Notes under the pieces: model-generated | Databases searched by the model: none | Seen by the model: only the letters and a program-made list of their open reading frames with translations | What the model was told of the DNA's origin: nothing | Assembly: GCA_022497155.1 (NCBI GenBank) | Contig: MU385718.1 | Span: 310,001 to 374,000, forward strand | Length of the DNA stretch: 64,000 bases | Source of the DNA: Whalleya microplaca | Lineage: Eukaryota; Ascomycota; Sordariomycetes; Xylariales; Xylariaceae | Direction of reading: 5' to 3' | Program-made: the position numbers and the translations under genes | Shown here: piece after piece, positions 43,844 through 55,600 of the stretch | Layout of the letters: every line of letters begins with the position of its first letter | Numbering within the stretch: the stretch's first letter is position 1

Positions 43844-45433
43844 CTAGGACTCCGACCCAATTTGAGGCCACTGCTTGCGTTGCGACTTGATGTATAAGGG
43901 CTTCAGACAAGCCACGGCAGGTGAAAAGTCGGCTTCCAGGGATGCTGCGGGATCCAGCAAGCTCAGCTAACACACTCATGATTAGCAACACCCTAACCCA
44001 AAGTCGTCATGCTTCAACTTGCCTCGAACTTCATGACTAGTGCAGGTATGACCTTCTTCATTTGCATAATCGCGATGTTCTGTCCCAAGCAACTGCGACG
44101 GCCCCGACTAAATCCCATGTGCGCGGCCTCCATCTGCCTCAACTGCTCGCGGTTGGAAGTGAGCCATCGCTCCGGGCGGTAAACGTGCGCATCTTCGCCG
44201 AATATCTTCACCTTTTGGTGCACCGCCGGTGGTAGACAGCCGACACTGGTGCCCTCGGGAAAGAACATACCAGCAATCGTGACGCCACCAGCGGGAACGA
44301 GTCGCTCCATCGGCCAGGTCGTAGCAGAGAAGATTCTCATGCCCTCCCTGATAACGGCGTGAAGGTACGGTAGCTTGCTGACTTCTGAGAACCTTGGAAC
44401 CGCGGACAGGTCGGCCTTTAGGAGTTCGTCTTCTAACTTCTTAAGTGAGTCCCGGTTTGTTAGTAGGTTGAAGAGCGTCGCGGTCACTGTCGTTGCCGTC
44501 GTGTCGCCTGCTCCGGAGATCGTGGACATCAACATGCCTACGACCCCCGAGGTGTCCAATGCCTGTGGGTAATCTTTACTGGCTTCAATGAACCTCTGGA
44601 GTAGATCCGGGGGTCCAGCGTCATCGTTTGACAGACTGCTCCTGGCTTTGAGTTTTTCCACCGCCGCTGCCACCATGCTAGATGGCGCTCGTTTCTGGCG
44701 AACGGCGATGGGGTTGCGATACACTAATCTTTCCAGCTGCGGAATCGCCGACCACCAGCCCCAGTGGTTGAAGCGATCACGGATCAACTGGATCGACCCA
44801 CCCACGTCGCTCTCGGCTGCGAGACACCCAAGCGGCTCGCCGAAGGAGAATCGCCCAGCTGCATCCATAGTGTACCAAAGAATCGTCGAAGATAGGTCCA
44901 AGGTTGTCTTCCTATGGACGAGGTCGAGGAGCTCCAAGATCGTCGTGTCAATCCATCCCTCGTAATCCAACACCGCAGTCGGGGTAAAGGCATTGGCGAC
45001 GGAACGGCGCAGGGCACCGTGCCGAGCCTCGTCAGCAGTGCTCACCAGACTCGGCACTTCTTTTCCATTCTGTATGCCTATAAGTACTTTATATGAATCT
45101 GCCTGCATGGACTGGTGAGCGCTACGATTTAGGTATAATGGACGGGCAACAATACGGTAATGAAGCCCGCCCGGCTTCCATAAACCACGTTGATGACTTC
45201 GGGATCGCTAATGCTAACGCTACGCACTCCGTACCGCACAACCGGGCCGTACTGAGAATGCAACTTCAAGAGTCTATGCCTCAATCTCCCATTGTACTGT
45301 TGATAAGCTCGCCACAGATCGGTTACGCCCGCTAGAACTGGTCCAGGTGCTTTACTAAGGCTTCTCCAATTGGAATGAGGCGGAAAAAGACAAGCGCCAC
45401 GAATAGAGGTGGCAACAGCGCGATAATGAAGCC
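43844..45433 (-). CDS. Cytochrome P450 (N-terminal exon unresolved)
   Basis: Resolved parts are 45354 (uncertain)-45156, 45102-44023 and 43966-43844. The second exon holds the proline hinge KAPGP and HSQYGPVVRYG. The long exon holds the I-helix GAGDTTATT, the K-helix REGMR and the heme loop FSRGRRSCLGQ. The last intron is a GC-AG intron (GAG|GCAAGT...TGCTAATC...GTTAG); removing it gives LSLLDPAA...DFSPAVACLKPLYI, a normal P450 C terminus, whereas reading through stops early. The intron at 45103-45155 (GTATTG...CATGCAG) restores ADSYKVL. Upstream, about 45433-45360 encodes a membrane anchor (FIIALLPPLFVALVFFRL) in a different frame from KAPGP; an unrecognised intron or a one-base indel must lie between, and no in-frame ATG is found. 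It should be an ER-anchored heme-thiolate monooxygenase. Substrate unknown. Confidence 0.8.
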
Positions 45434-45440
45434 ATCGACT

Positions 45441-46625
45441 ATATGTTCAGAAGAATAGAAGAAAAAGAGGTGATGGGAAAGCAGATAGGTCCTATTGATA
45501 TTTGACCCCTGATATCCCTTGGCTTATATCCATGCGAGTCGCAGTCGGATGTAAGCTGGCCGCTTTGTAATACGCTGTATGTGTTTTGACAAACTGGAGA
45601 TAGTATGGGATGACAAGGCGGCGCAGTAGCACAAGCTGGGCTATTGGGTTCTCCCCTGCAGGATTTACCTAATCATTTCTGATTTGAGCCTTATAACCCA
45701 GCTCTTAACGTTGCTGATGCTGTAATAAAAGAACCAGATCCAGCGTAAATCTTGGCTAGTACGCTGGACAGATATGGGCGACGTCTTGCCAAACTCCCGC
45801 GCAGCTATCATCGAAACGATAAAAGTCACTGTGTCCCACTTAATAATGGATCTACCTAAGCCAAAGTACCTTTTGACTGAATTCAAGTATCTTTTCTGTT
45901 GTATAAGCCACTACTGCCTACTCTAACCTGCTAGTACACTTATTATTTGAGGCTATCACGATTGCCCAACTTACAAGATAACTAAGGCAGCCAAATAATG
46001 CAACGAATTTTAAATCACTAAATGCCGACTTCTTTATCAACGGTATTAGTGAGAGATAATTCGAGTAGGTAAAGGAGGTTAGGAGGTTATACAGTTTAAT
46101 GTTATACCAGCTCAGCAACACTCCAAAAAGTATTGTTGCTTAGGTATATCCACTATTATTACAGTTACAGTGTGTGCAATGATCATTTAGGTGCTGCCGT
46201 GATCACTCTAGTAAAATTGTGTAAAGATCTAAGATCCGAAGGATCTTCTAGTTATAGAAGATCTCTATACTTGCTCCGAGATCCATAGGCTTAAAAAAGA
46301 TCTTTAATACCCCTATTATCTTGACAACTATTATGTGCAGCACAGTGACTTTAATATTTTTACGGTGGCTTTAATCGTTTCGAGTTATCATGGCTAACGA
46401 AGTCATAGATCGATGAAATCTTTGCGGCCTATGATATCTATATATCTCCATTTCGATAGAAGCAATATGGTCTAACATATGACCTGGGAATAACGACGCC
46501 GCCTCGGTTTCAGAAAAGGGACAAGCACATTCAATGTAGTCGCGGTTAAGCGCGTGAAAATATGATCAGGTGGTATATGATTAAAGACAGTACAGGAGGA
46601 GTTACTATGAAATATATACTATGAC
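45441..46625. other. Intergenic
   Basis: There is no gene. Nested inverted repeats around AAGATCC-GAA-GGATCTT (46231-46247) and GAAGATCT (46257-46264) are the only structure seen. Confidence 0.45.
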
Positions 46626-47411
46626 TCACTTAACGTTCCCCAATGCACTTCGGAAAGGGAAATATCTCGGCGGCCTTGCAGCGTGTCTGCAAGTGGTGTT
46701 GCGTATATGTCCTCGGCATTGAGAGTTCTGACAACCGGTTCCAGTAAAAGCACTCTTTGAGAGCGGTGGCTTAGAGCCGGTCTTGATTCGGGGCGTTGGC
46801 TTGCGCTCAATAGGGTCCGTCGCAGAGTGCGATGCGGCGCTGATCACGCTTGCTTGGGATGGCACCCGTGTGATGCTCTCCATCGATGCTTCGTAGACAG
46901 TCACTTCGCTCTCGTAGCCCTTCAGCTGCTCCTCGTCATCGAGGGAGTCGGTGACAGATATATCCGTCAGTGCAGAATCTGAAGAGGCATTCGCCTGGTT
47001 AGAGTAGATTTTGCCAAACCTGCGATCATCCGCCAAAGTCGTTTGTACTTCGTCCTCTGTGTCGTGTACAGATTCGCCCCCAGACGGAAGTCCATCATGG
47101 GGTTGGCTTATTGCCTCCTCAGTTCCAGTACAAGCCTTGGACCGAGAACTTCTGATAGCTTCGAGCTTGTCTGGGTCGAATCCCTCTGGCAGAGCTTCCG
47201 AGCATCCCCACTTGGACCGAAGATAATCTTCGTAGACTCTTATTTCCGCATCTGCCTCCAATGTCTTTTGAGACGGTTCTGATCGATGCAAGAATACCTT
47301 GCGTTCAGACGCGATACTCGACTCATCCGGGAGATCGTCGAAGCATTCACATCGTTTCATAAGATCAACGAGATAGTCTGGTGCCATCTTGGTGCTGACT
47401 GGGCTAGCCAT
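46626..47411 (-). CDS. Ser/Asp/Glu-rich protein of unknown function
   Basis: ATG at 47411 opens a 261-aa frame without a signal peptide or membrane segment. The N-terminal 90 residues look globular (PDYLVDLMKRCECFDDLPDE..., EIRVYEDYLRSKWG). The middle is acidic and Ser/Thr-rich (likely disordered), and the end is basic. In the last 60 codons the composition shifts (Cys, Arg and His rich), and an alternative frame with LLLEPVVRTLNAEDIYATPLADTL is more protein-like, so a 3' intron or a frameshift near 46740 is possible. The family is not recognised. Confidence 0.5.
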   Translation of the reverse strand: MASPVSTKMAPDYLVDLMKRCECFDDLPDESSIASERKVFLHRSEPSQKTLEADAEIRVYEDYLRSKWGCSEALPEGFDPDKLEAIRSSRSKACTGTEEAISQPHDGLPSGGESVHDTEDEVQTTLADDRRFGKIYSNQANASSDSALTDISVTDSLDDEEQLKGYESEVTVYEASMESITRVPSQASVISAASHSATDPIERKPTPRIKTGSKPPLSKSAFTGTGCQNSQCRGHIRNTTCRHAARPPRYFPFRSALGNVK

Positions 47412-50400
47412 GCTGTGCTGACGAATTCTCCTTGCGAGACTAAATATTCGAAATTTCTAACCTGGTTATTAATTGCTATAGTCAGTATGTTAGGAAGCGA
47501 GAGCGGCGCGAGCCAGGTCGGCTCGAGGCTGTCGTCTTAATTGTAGAATTTGATTGTTTACAATCTCTTTTACCTATGGATTTCACAATAAGCCCAGAGC
47601 ATAAAGGCTGTCTTTCAAGATCACCAATCCATTGTGACTTGTCAAATGGTTATGGGGAACTTTTCTTTGTTCTGCCACGTTCTCGATAACACGATCAACC
47701 ACCTCGGTCCACAGCTTTTGGTCGAACAATGGGCCTTGTCCAGAACCACATTCCTTCCTAATAGTAATTTTCACCAAGCAAATGCTTCAGTACTTAGTGA
47801 ATATATTTTCAAGCGATTGAATTAATTATTATTGGTAGGCATTATTTCATAAGCGCAGTACCTAAGCCTTATCTTTTACTAATAGATTCTTCAATGAGTT
47901 GACACAACTTCAAACATCACTTGGACTCACACGATTTTGTGACGGGATTCGATGTTCAGATAGCCTTCGAAGCTTTTGTACTCCCATCACTTCTGTCAAA
48001 TGAACTATCTCTTTATAATGACGACAATACTGGCATTTGAAAGGTGGGTAGAATTATCCCACACTATGTTGTTAAGCTTATGAACTCCAGCTCAGTGTGA
48101 AACTTCAGCCAGTCATATAGTAACCTTCAAAGATCTAGTATCAGCAGATAGTTACGGTTGATGGAAAGATGTCCTGTTAATTGTTATAACACAAGGAGCG
48201 AGCGACTGTGAGTTTGAAACTTGTGCGAGCAAGTGACGACGGTGTTAGAATATAGGAGATTGGGCGACCCACATGCTGTACTATATTCGTATATCCCCCA
48301 AGGGCTCTAGATACACTTAGACTTAGACTTTACAACTATCAACGGGTATTCATTCTATATCTTTGATACACGGAGTCCCTTAATTTCCCTTGCGTATACA
48401 AATTGCTAAATGGTATGCTTCATCTCCGATTAGCCATCTTCATGGCTCTCTTCTAGTGTCCTTATTTTTTTAATTTTTTTTTCTTTCAATTTCCCTTTAT
48501 ATGCAATGACATTGCCAGTTAGAAAGTGCACCTAGTTCTGCTTTTCAGTATATACAAACAGCTGGAGCACTCACCATTTGCATGGTGAATTACGGATTGA
48601 TTAACGTTCCCTATTATCAAGCACATGATCACGCACCGAAGTTGCAAAACATAGCCACATTGTTATTTACCCCTTTTTCTCGTAAACCTGGGATAGACAG
48701 CCAACAGCCATATTAGACTACTAGCCTAGTTTCACGGTACTAGCTCCAGGCACATAAGACAATAACTGAAATAAGTTGTGAGTCCATTTCTAGTACTTCC
48801 AAGCGAATCGTCATCATACTCCCACCACGGATGTAGAGGTCACGGCTTCAATCGCAAGGCCACCCCATCCCTGGGAAGTGCAACAAAGTACGAGAACTTT
48901 CCATGTTGTGGTCATTGATGCTTCCGAGAAGACCCTTCCAACAGATGCTTTAATGTGTATGTTGGTGGGAAAATCAGCATCATCTCTCCACCGCTACTGT
49001 GATGTAACAGCAATGGGTGACATTACTTGTTCGACCATGCGCCGCAAGGGAACTCCAATATATAAGCCTCAGTGTTCCCTAACGTGCGATAATGCTGTCC
49101 ACATGCTACCACGGATCACGCAGGTGTCCGTATTAATATAAAGGGCTGAAGCTGCACTTTGAAGTACCGCCCGGTCTAGAAGCAGTTTTGTGGCTTGCCT
49201 AGTGTGGACGAATGCCGGGAAATTGATTCGTATCTATAAGTAGTACGATCAAAAAAGAACTGGCCGAATCATGAACCCTATTCCGAGACTCTGGGAACTA
49301 GCCCATTAGAGAGGGCGAGGATGCTGTGGTTAATGTACGACTATGCAGTGATACCAACATCTAGCGGTGAAACTATACGCATCAGAGGGAAAGAGCAATA
49401 ATGAGACCCAAAAGCTTTCCCCGTCCACTGGCCTGCAAATCCTTTCATGCGGGACTAGGACTTTTCGGCTAAGGTCTAATTGGGGAATATCCCTCCGCTG
49501 AAGTCATTTCCGCCAACCGGTGCTGACAGACCTCGTGTTCAGAGATAACAGCAAGAAAAAAAGACCATCGAACGATGCAGTGCGCCACGTCGTAAAGGCC
49601 GGTCCGACTTGCGACCCCGAGCGTGGGAGCGAACCCCGCCGGGAAGGAATCGATTTTTTGCATGTTGGAAATCGGCATTGTTGGCCAGAATATGAATACC
49701 GATCGGGATGGGATCCGGCCCAGGGGGCCCATGAGGTCATTCCGCAGGACTAACCTACCATAGTACATACATACCTATGCCAGCCTGCAGAAACAGAAAA
49801 AACCCAACCGACTCGCTGAGTTTTGAAATGTCTGCCTGTTATATCGGCCAAGTCTCATTCGAGGAGTGCCGCGGTTCCGAAGACGGGTGACGATCTGTGC
49901 TGTACAGGGTCAATGGCATTTGGAGGTGGAGCTGATTACTGTGACTTGTTGCTTGCGGACACAACATACGGTGACCACGATTTGTGATGGAGGCTAGTCC
50001 ATACGTAGGCTATCTACTGCGCAGCTGCGTAAGGACTTTGGGTGACCATTCACAATTGCCCATTCACGATCGACTTTACAGTAGCGTAACTCGAGGTGGC
50101 TTGCATTTGTACACCATGGGTCACACTCCACACTCTCACGCCTTATCATGAAACGTCATATTGCCGTAAGCTTAATATTTGCAGTGCCAATTGACCTCGG
50201 AATACGCGGAGGTTCATGGTCTTTTTTTGTCCTTTTTTCAATATCTCGAACCTCCTTGCATAGTCAAGTTGATGTCGTGCATTCGACTCCGGGAAGGGGG
50301 CTCAGCTTTCCTGTTGTCAGCAAATATGTATGCACTCGAGAATCAGGTAACGTAGCAGCAACCTAAAAGCAACTACTGAAAACGGCGAGATTTATTTCCT

Positions 50401-51435
50401 ATTCGGTGTCTAGTTGGTGTTCGTTTTAAAGTTAACCAATTTTAAAACTGGGTAGAAGCGGTTCAACGCCGAAATCCCCGTTAACCGAAATCGGCCAACC
50501 AGACAGACAGCCAGACCGAGGCAGCGAGGTATCGTATCGTCAGATTCGACCATCAAGAAGAGCTGACAGGAAAAAGAACATTGCACCTGATTCCTCACGT
50601 CATAACGTGACATCTTTCTTCCTTCTCCTCGCTCGATATCTATCTACAGAGCAGATCGTGAATATCGAACGAGACTAAAACCCCGCATTGGCAGCAAGTA
50701 ATCATGGTAACGTTGGTGACGGGATTGTCATGGCAGCATGGTCAAAAGAAAAAAAGCTATCGTTATCCCCACAGCAATGATGCTTGGCTTGCTTCGGTTG
50801 CACATAAGATCACCTAACGCTAGACCGAACCCAGCATGTGGCTTTCTCTTGTGCCAACGAAGCGACAGGCGCCAATGCATCTCGTATTTGATCGTCTATT
50901 CCCGGGCTGACCAGGCCCCCCTGTCAGGTCGGCCTTCAGCTCCCAGCCTCATTCGGCCCAAGCGCTAGCCCATCATCGCCCCTCTTGGGACCCATGAAGA
51001 CCCAGGAAGTAACAGGGCGTGGTATCGGTCTATGTCCACTGTTTCTGCGAATCATAGGCCTTAAGCTATGACGTTTGCCAGGATCTTGCTTGAGGTCGAA
51101 GCATTTCTCACCAACGCGCGTGGGACAACTGCCAGAACCGTCAGCAAGCCAGTGAGCCCGCTAGAAGTGATCAGCGGCCTGCAGTGAAGAATGACGATCG
51201 TCCTTAGGTCGGGTCGAACTACTGCGGCTCACTCTCAGGAGCACAAGCCCACGTACATTAAAGAATCGATCTTCCCGTCCTAGATCTGGCGATGGATGTT
51301 GGGCCACGCCGCACCTTCACGACCTCTAATCCTAATAGCCCGCAAGGTCAACCGTCTGCGGATCTCCCAGTCGCTCCTCTAGGCCGTTAATAGTAATAAT
51401 TTGCAAGGCGACGACTGGTCGACTACCTAACCAAT
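47412..51435. other. Gene-poor interval
   Basis: Four kilobases without a supportable gene. Open frames at 47583-47825, 48878-49141 and 49469-49768 start at non-ATG codons or overlap each other on both strands. A polypyrimidine/poly-T patch lies at 48465-48500. Confidence 0.5.
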
Positions 51436-52685
51436 ATGCGGTTCGCTCTCGCTTCCCAGGCCCTCTGCGGCGCCGTTACCGTATCAGCCTTGACGCTGCC
51501 TCGCTTTGTTGAAAAGCGACTAACACTCGTTGACCTGGACCAGTTCGGCAGCTTCCCGACTATCACACCAGACCAGGCAAAGGCGGATGCCGAAAACATC
51601 AATGTGGTAACCACTGACGGTCCCGAGGCCCAAGGGTCCGACGCATCGGAGTCTAAAGTGGGCGCTGTCAAAACCGCAGCCGCCGATAACGACGCGGCCG
51701 CCGCGGCCGGCACTTGTGACCGGAATAACCCCAACATCCGCTTCGAATGGAGGAATTATTCGCCATCTGACCGAACCGCCTTCGTCGAGGGCATCAAGTG
51801 CCTGATGAGCAAGCCGTCCGGCGGAGGGTTCCAGGGATCCCAGAGCCGATATGAAGACCTGGTATCTGTCCACCAACAGCTGACCTCTTCCATCCACATG
51901 TCGGCAATATTCCTAGTCTGGCACAGATACTACGTCCATATCTTCGAGCAGCTGCTGCGCGAGGAGTGCGCCTTCGACCGGGCTATGCCGTGGTGGGATG
52001 AGACCTTGGATTCCGGCAAGTTCGCCGCCTCCGACATATTCACGGATGCATTCTTCGGCCCTCTGCCCACGAAGACATCGGACGGCCAGGGTACCTGCAT
52101 CGAGTCAGGCGTAAGTCACACCGCTGTGATGAAATTGTGTACCGGGCGCTGACTAGTTTGGTGATAGACTTTTGCCAACACGACTCTGCACATCGGCCCC
52201 GGCAGCGGGTTCCAAGACCACTGTCTCTCGCGCGCCGTGGACGAGAGCTTGACCGGCACGGTCAGCGCCAACTTCGTCAATGACTGCAACTCGCGCACCA
52301 GCTACGACGACATGCGAAGTTGCCAGGAGATGGGGTAAGCTTCACAGATGTGATATCATCTTATTGACTATATACTAACAATCGTGGCAGTCCCCACGCC
52401 TACGGCCACAACGGCATCGGCGCGGTCATGGCGGAGGTCTCGGCTTCGCCCGGTGACCCTATCTTCTTCATGCATCACTTGTTCGTCGACCACTCGTTCC
52501 GCATCTGGCAGAACGCCGATGCTTCTCGCACCACCACTATCAACGGATGTGCCGACACCGCCAACCCTTGCACGGCGATCACGATGGACACCGTCCTCCA
52601 TTCTAATGGGCTGAAGCCTGACACTACCATCGGCGCCGTCATGGACACTTTAGGGGACTATTTATGCTATCGATATGACCATTAA
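51436..52685 (+). CDS. Secreted tyrosinase (common central domain)
   Basis: The model has three exons: 51436-52110, 52168-52334 and 52391-52685 (1137 nt, 378 aa), with GTAAGT/GATAG and GTAAGC/GGCAG introns of 57 and 56 bp. A signal peptide is followed by a low-complexity Ala/Asp propeptide; VEKR (residue 28) is a possible Kex2 site. The type-3 dicopper site is complete: CuA histidines H146, H154 and H163 (WHRYY), and CuB HAYGH (H283, H287) plus MHH (H309/H310), followed by the family aspartate (FVDHSF). It oxidises phenols and catechols to quinones (melanin or defence chemistry). It lacks the C-terminal lid domain of classical fungal tyrosinases and so resembles the short secreted type. Confidence 0.9.
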
Positions 52686-55600
52686 CGATTGACTATTTCC
52701 TCATTCTATCTTAATAATCTTATCTGGGTGATCTCGTGGGTTCTTCCATCGCATCATCCTATCTATCTTGCATGGTTACACGGTATAGGCGTCTGGGGGG
52801 TTTATCTGAACATGATGATCATCCACGATCAAACATCTTCCGACACGATAGAAATAGACGGGCGGCCCACGAATTACAATCCTTACTATATACCCAGGCG
52901 ATATACCCAGGGGAATATTTAGTCAATAATAATGATATTTAACTGTTGATCATTGTCAACTCCTGCATATTCCTCTCCTACATCGAAAAGCGTCGTCCTG
53001 TCAATCGGTGGCTTGAAGACCGTTGCGGAACCAGTTTGGTGGGTTCCATGCGGTTGGGTCGCATGCAGCTTGCCGTCGGATGGCTACCACACCACACCAC
53101 CATCGCGACAAACACCCTGATCGGCAATGTGGCCCTACAAACATGTATCTGAAACATACATGTCGTCTGAAAACTTTAAATAGTGTCCCTTAATTGGTGA
53201 TTATGTCATGTTGTCATAGCCGACTACTACATCCTGAGCGTTTCGCCAAATCCATATTCGGATGCGCCCATCACCTTAGAATGACGACGCCCTTTCTCGC
53301 GAACAACATTTCGCAATTAGACGACAGCACAAATATAAAAAATAAAAATAAATCAAAAGTTCGGTCTTCATTACCGACGCCCCGTAATTATTCCGCTTTC
53401 AACCCCTTTTGAAGACTAGGTCCTTTTTACGAGGCGGTTATTGAATGAAACGTAAACAGGGCTTTAATACTACTGTATAGTATTTCTGTTTAGCTTCCTA
53501 CCCTGCACGTACGATGCTATACGCTAACATTTAAGTTCAAAATGTCATTTAAGGAACACGAGGAACGGCACGCGACGGACGAATGGTTCGCGCTGGCGTT
53601 GACTCAGTAGTACGCCCAATTCAGCCTCCTAGTATATTAGGCCTTGATAGTGTGGTTTTGAATGGGTCGCTATTCTCACCTAAGCACTATTTCCATATGC
53701 TTTAAGGCGGCCCTAAGAGGCCCCCTGTTGGTAATCTATTTTACTATGTAAAAGGGGTAGCGTGCGGTGTATCTACGCCCGAACGTCTTCAGCAGAGAAT
53801 ATTCTAAGGTATATTATATTGATTCACCCGTACGATCCGCCTGGCTTGTATCAACACGTAGGCTACACATGGTTTCTTGTCGTCATTGATGTGGATTGAA
53901 TATTTCGCCTCCATGTTGTACACACCTGTTGGTGCTTTGTGGTTCCCCCGCGTGCGTGTTAGAGACAATGTCTTGTTTCTCCCTCTATTCACTCGTGATA
54001 CAGCCGTTGGATACAGTTATGTGACCAGGGCACAACTCATCGTTTCCCGTTGGAACTGCGAACCCATGCGGTCGGAATCCGTCGCTGTCTTGTCTCGGGT
54101 AGGTATCTTGCGAAACCCAGGAGAGAAGGCTCTGTAACGTCCTGGTCACACTTAGGTCCTCTGTGATTTGCCGTTCGTGGGTATGGAGTTACAGTCTATC
54201 AATCTAGGACGTGGCCCGTGTTTAAAGAACGAACAGGTGTTATTAGCCCTATCCCGAGGCAGTGTTGGTACTCGTGTGGCAATAAGTTTCTACTCAAATG
54301 AGGCTCCTGAGTAGAGTTCCGTTCGAACAACGCGGTTATTTTTTACGCACCCTTCGGAGAACGGCCAGGGACACAAGACATCACACTGCTCTGTTACGGA
54401 ACTTTTGGATCTGAACTGGCTGTTTACCTTTTCGGTGAATAGTAAGTAGCAACGTTATGATGCCTTTGATACGCTACCAGACCTTATCTTAGTCATCCCT
54501 TATATAACTTGGGAGCTACTTAATCCTTCATTTATTACTTGGAGTTGTGGTATTCCTGGGAGGCTATACATGGCAGAGGCATATGTTGATATACCTAACC
54601 ATATAAATACAGGAGGCTAATGACGCTGTTCTCGAATATGGTGCGGATGGCTTTTTTGATGTGTATATATCCGGATTCTCTTTGGAATATACATATGTAT
54701 GATGCAAGTATTCATTTCCTGCTGACCTAATACGCCTTCCTGTGTGCTCTGTCATGGTTGCTATATACAGATGTTGGGACTAGCTGGATGGCTGCTCAAT
54801 ACATTGTCCGTGGGATCGCAGGTAACTTCGTGGGATTCAACTTCCGCTGTCATATTACCGAGGGTACTAATTATATAGGACACTACATAACCCGTCGCTG
54901 TCAAGCAGTCTCGGTCGGTTTGTAAACTTCCAGTCTTGAATTAGCTGACAGAGATGCACCTCAGTGAGTAGTAGGTATCAGTTCAGCATATGATGTAGGT
55001 CGGTCTATTAACCAGGATGTAGGTACATGGTTTTATTCTAAGTTCCTTCTATTCTTTTATAATATACGATGTTCAACATGTCAACGGGAAACAATGCAGT
55101 GTACTGTTGCGGGAGTAGGTGTAAGGGGAAAGATGGAATGAGCCGAGAAGACTGATTGATTTCAGAAATCAATGTTGCCTGCAAGTTGAAGCGGGGTATA
55201 GAGTTCTTGTCATGTGGCAAGGGCATCACATATGAAGTGGCTATTATGAGTGTCACAAGGCTATGTCCGCCTAAACGGGCCGAGAGGATGCCTGGGGAAT
55301 CCTTGAGTCTCCAGGTCACAAAATAATCCTGTTTGGCATTAAATTGGTCAAGGAGTAGATACAATTTAGGTATATCCCTGATCAGTTATTTCTATTTTTA
55401 TTTTGGGTGTCCCCGGGTCCGCTCCGACTTTCCCCAGGATTCGGGCCGGCGGCTGGAGCAAACACCACGATGCATCCCGGTGTTGTACGAGTAGGATTTA
55501 AGAAAGAAGGTGACTTGCATTTCCTCGGAACTAATATAGATCAAATAGTACTGATAGTGTGCCTCTGCTATATTACTGTATCTTTATGTATGGCTGGTTT

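Noticed and set aside
49469..49768. Overlapping frames on both strands near 49.6 kb
   Set aside because: Three frames overlap, none with motifs; this is typical of stop-poor non-coding DNA.
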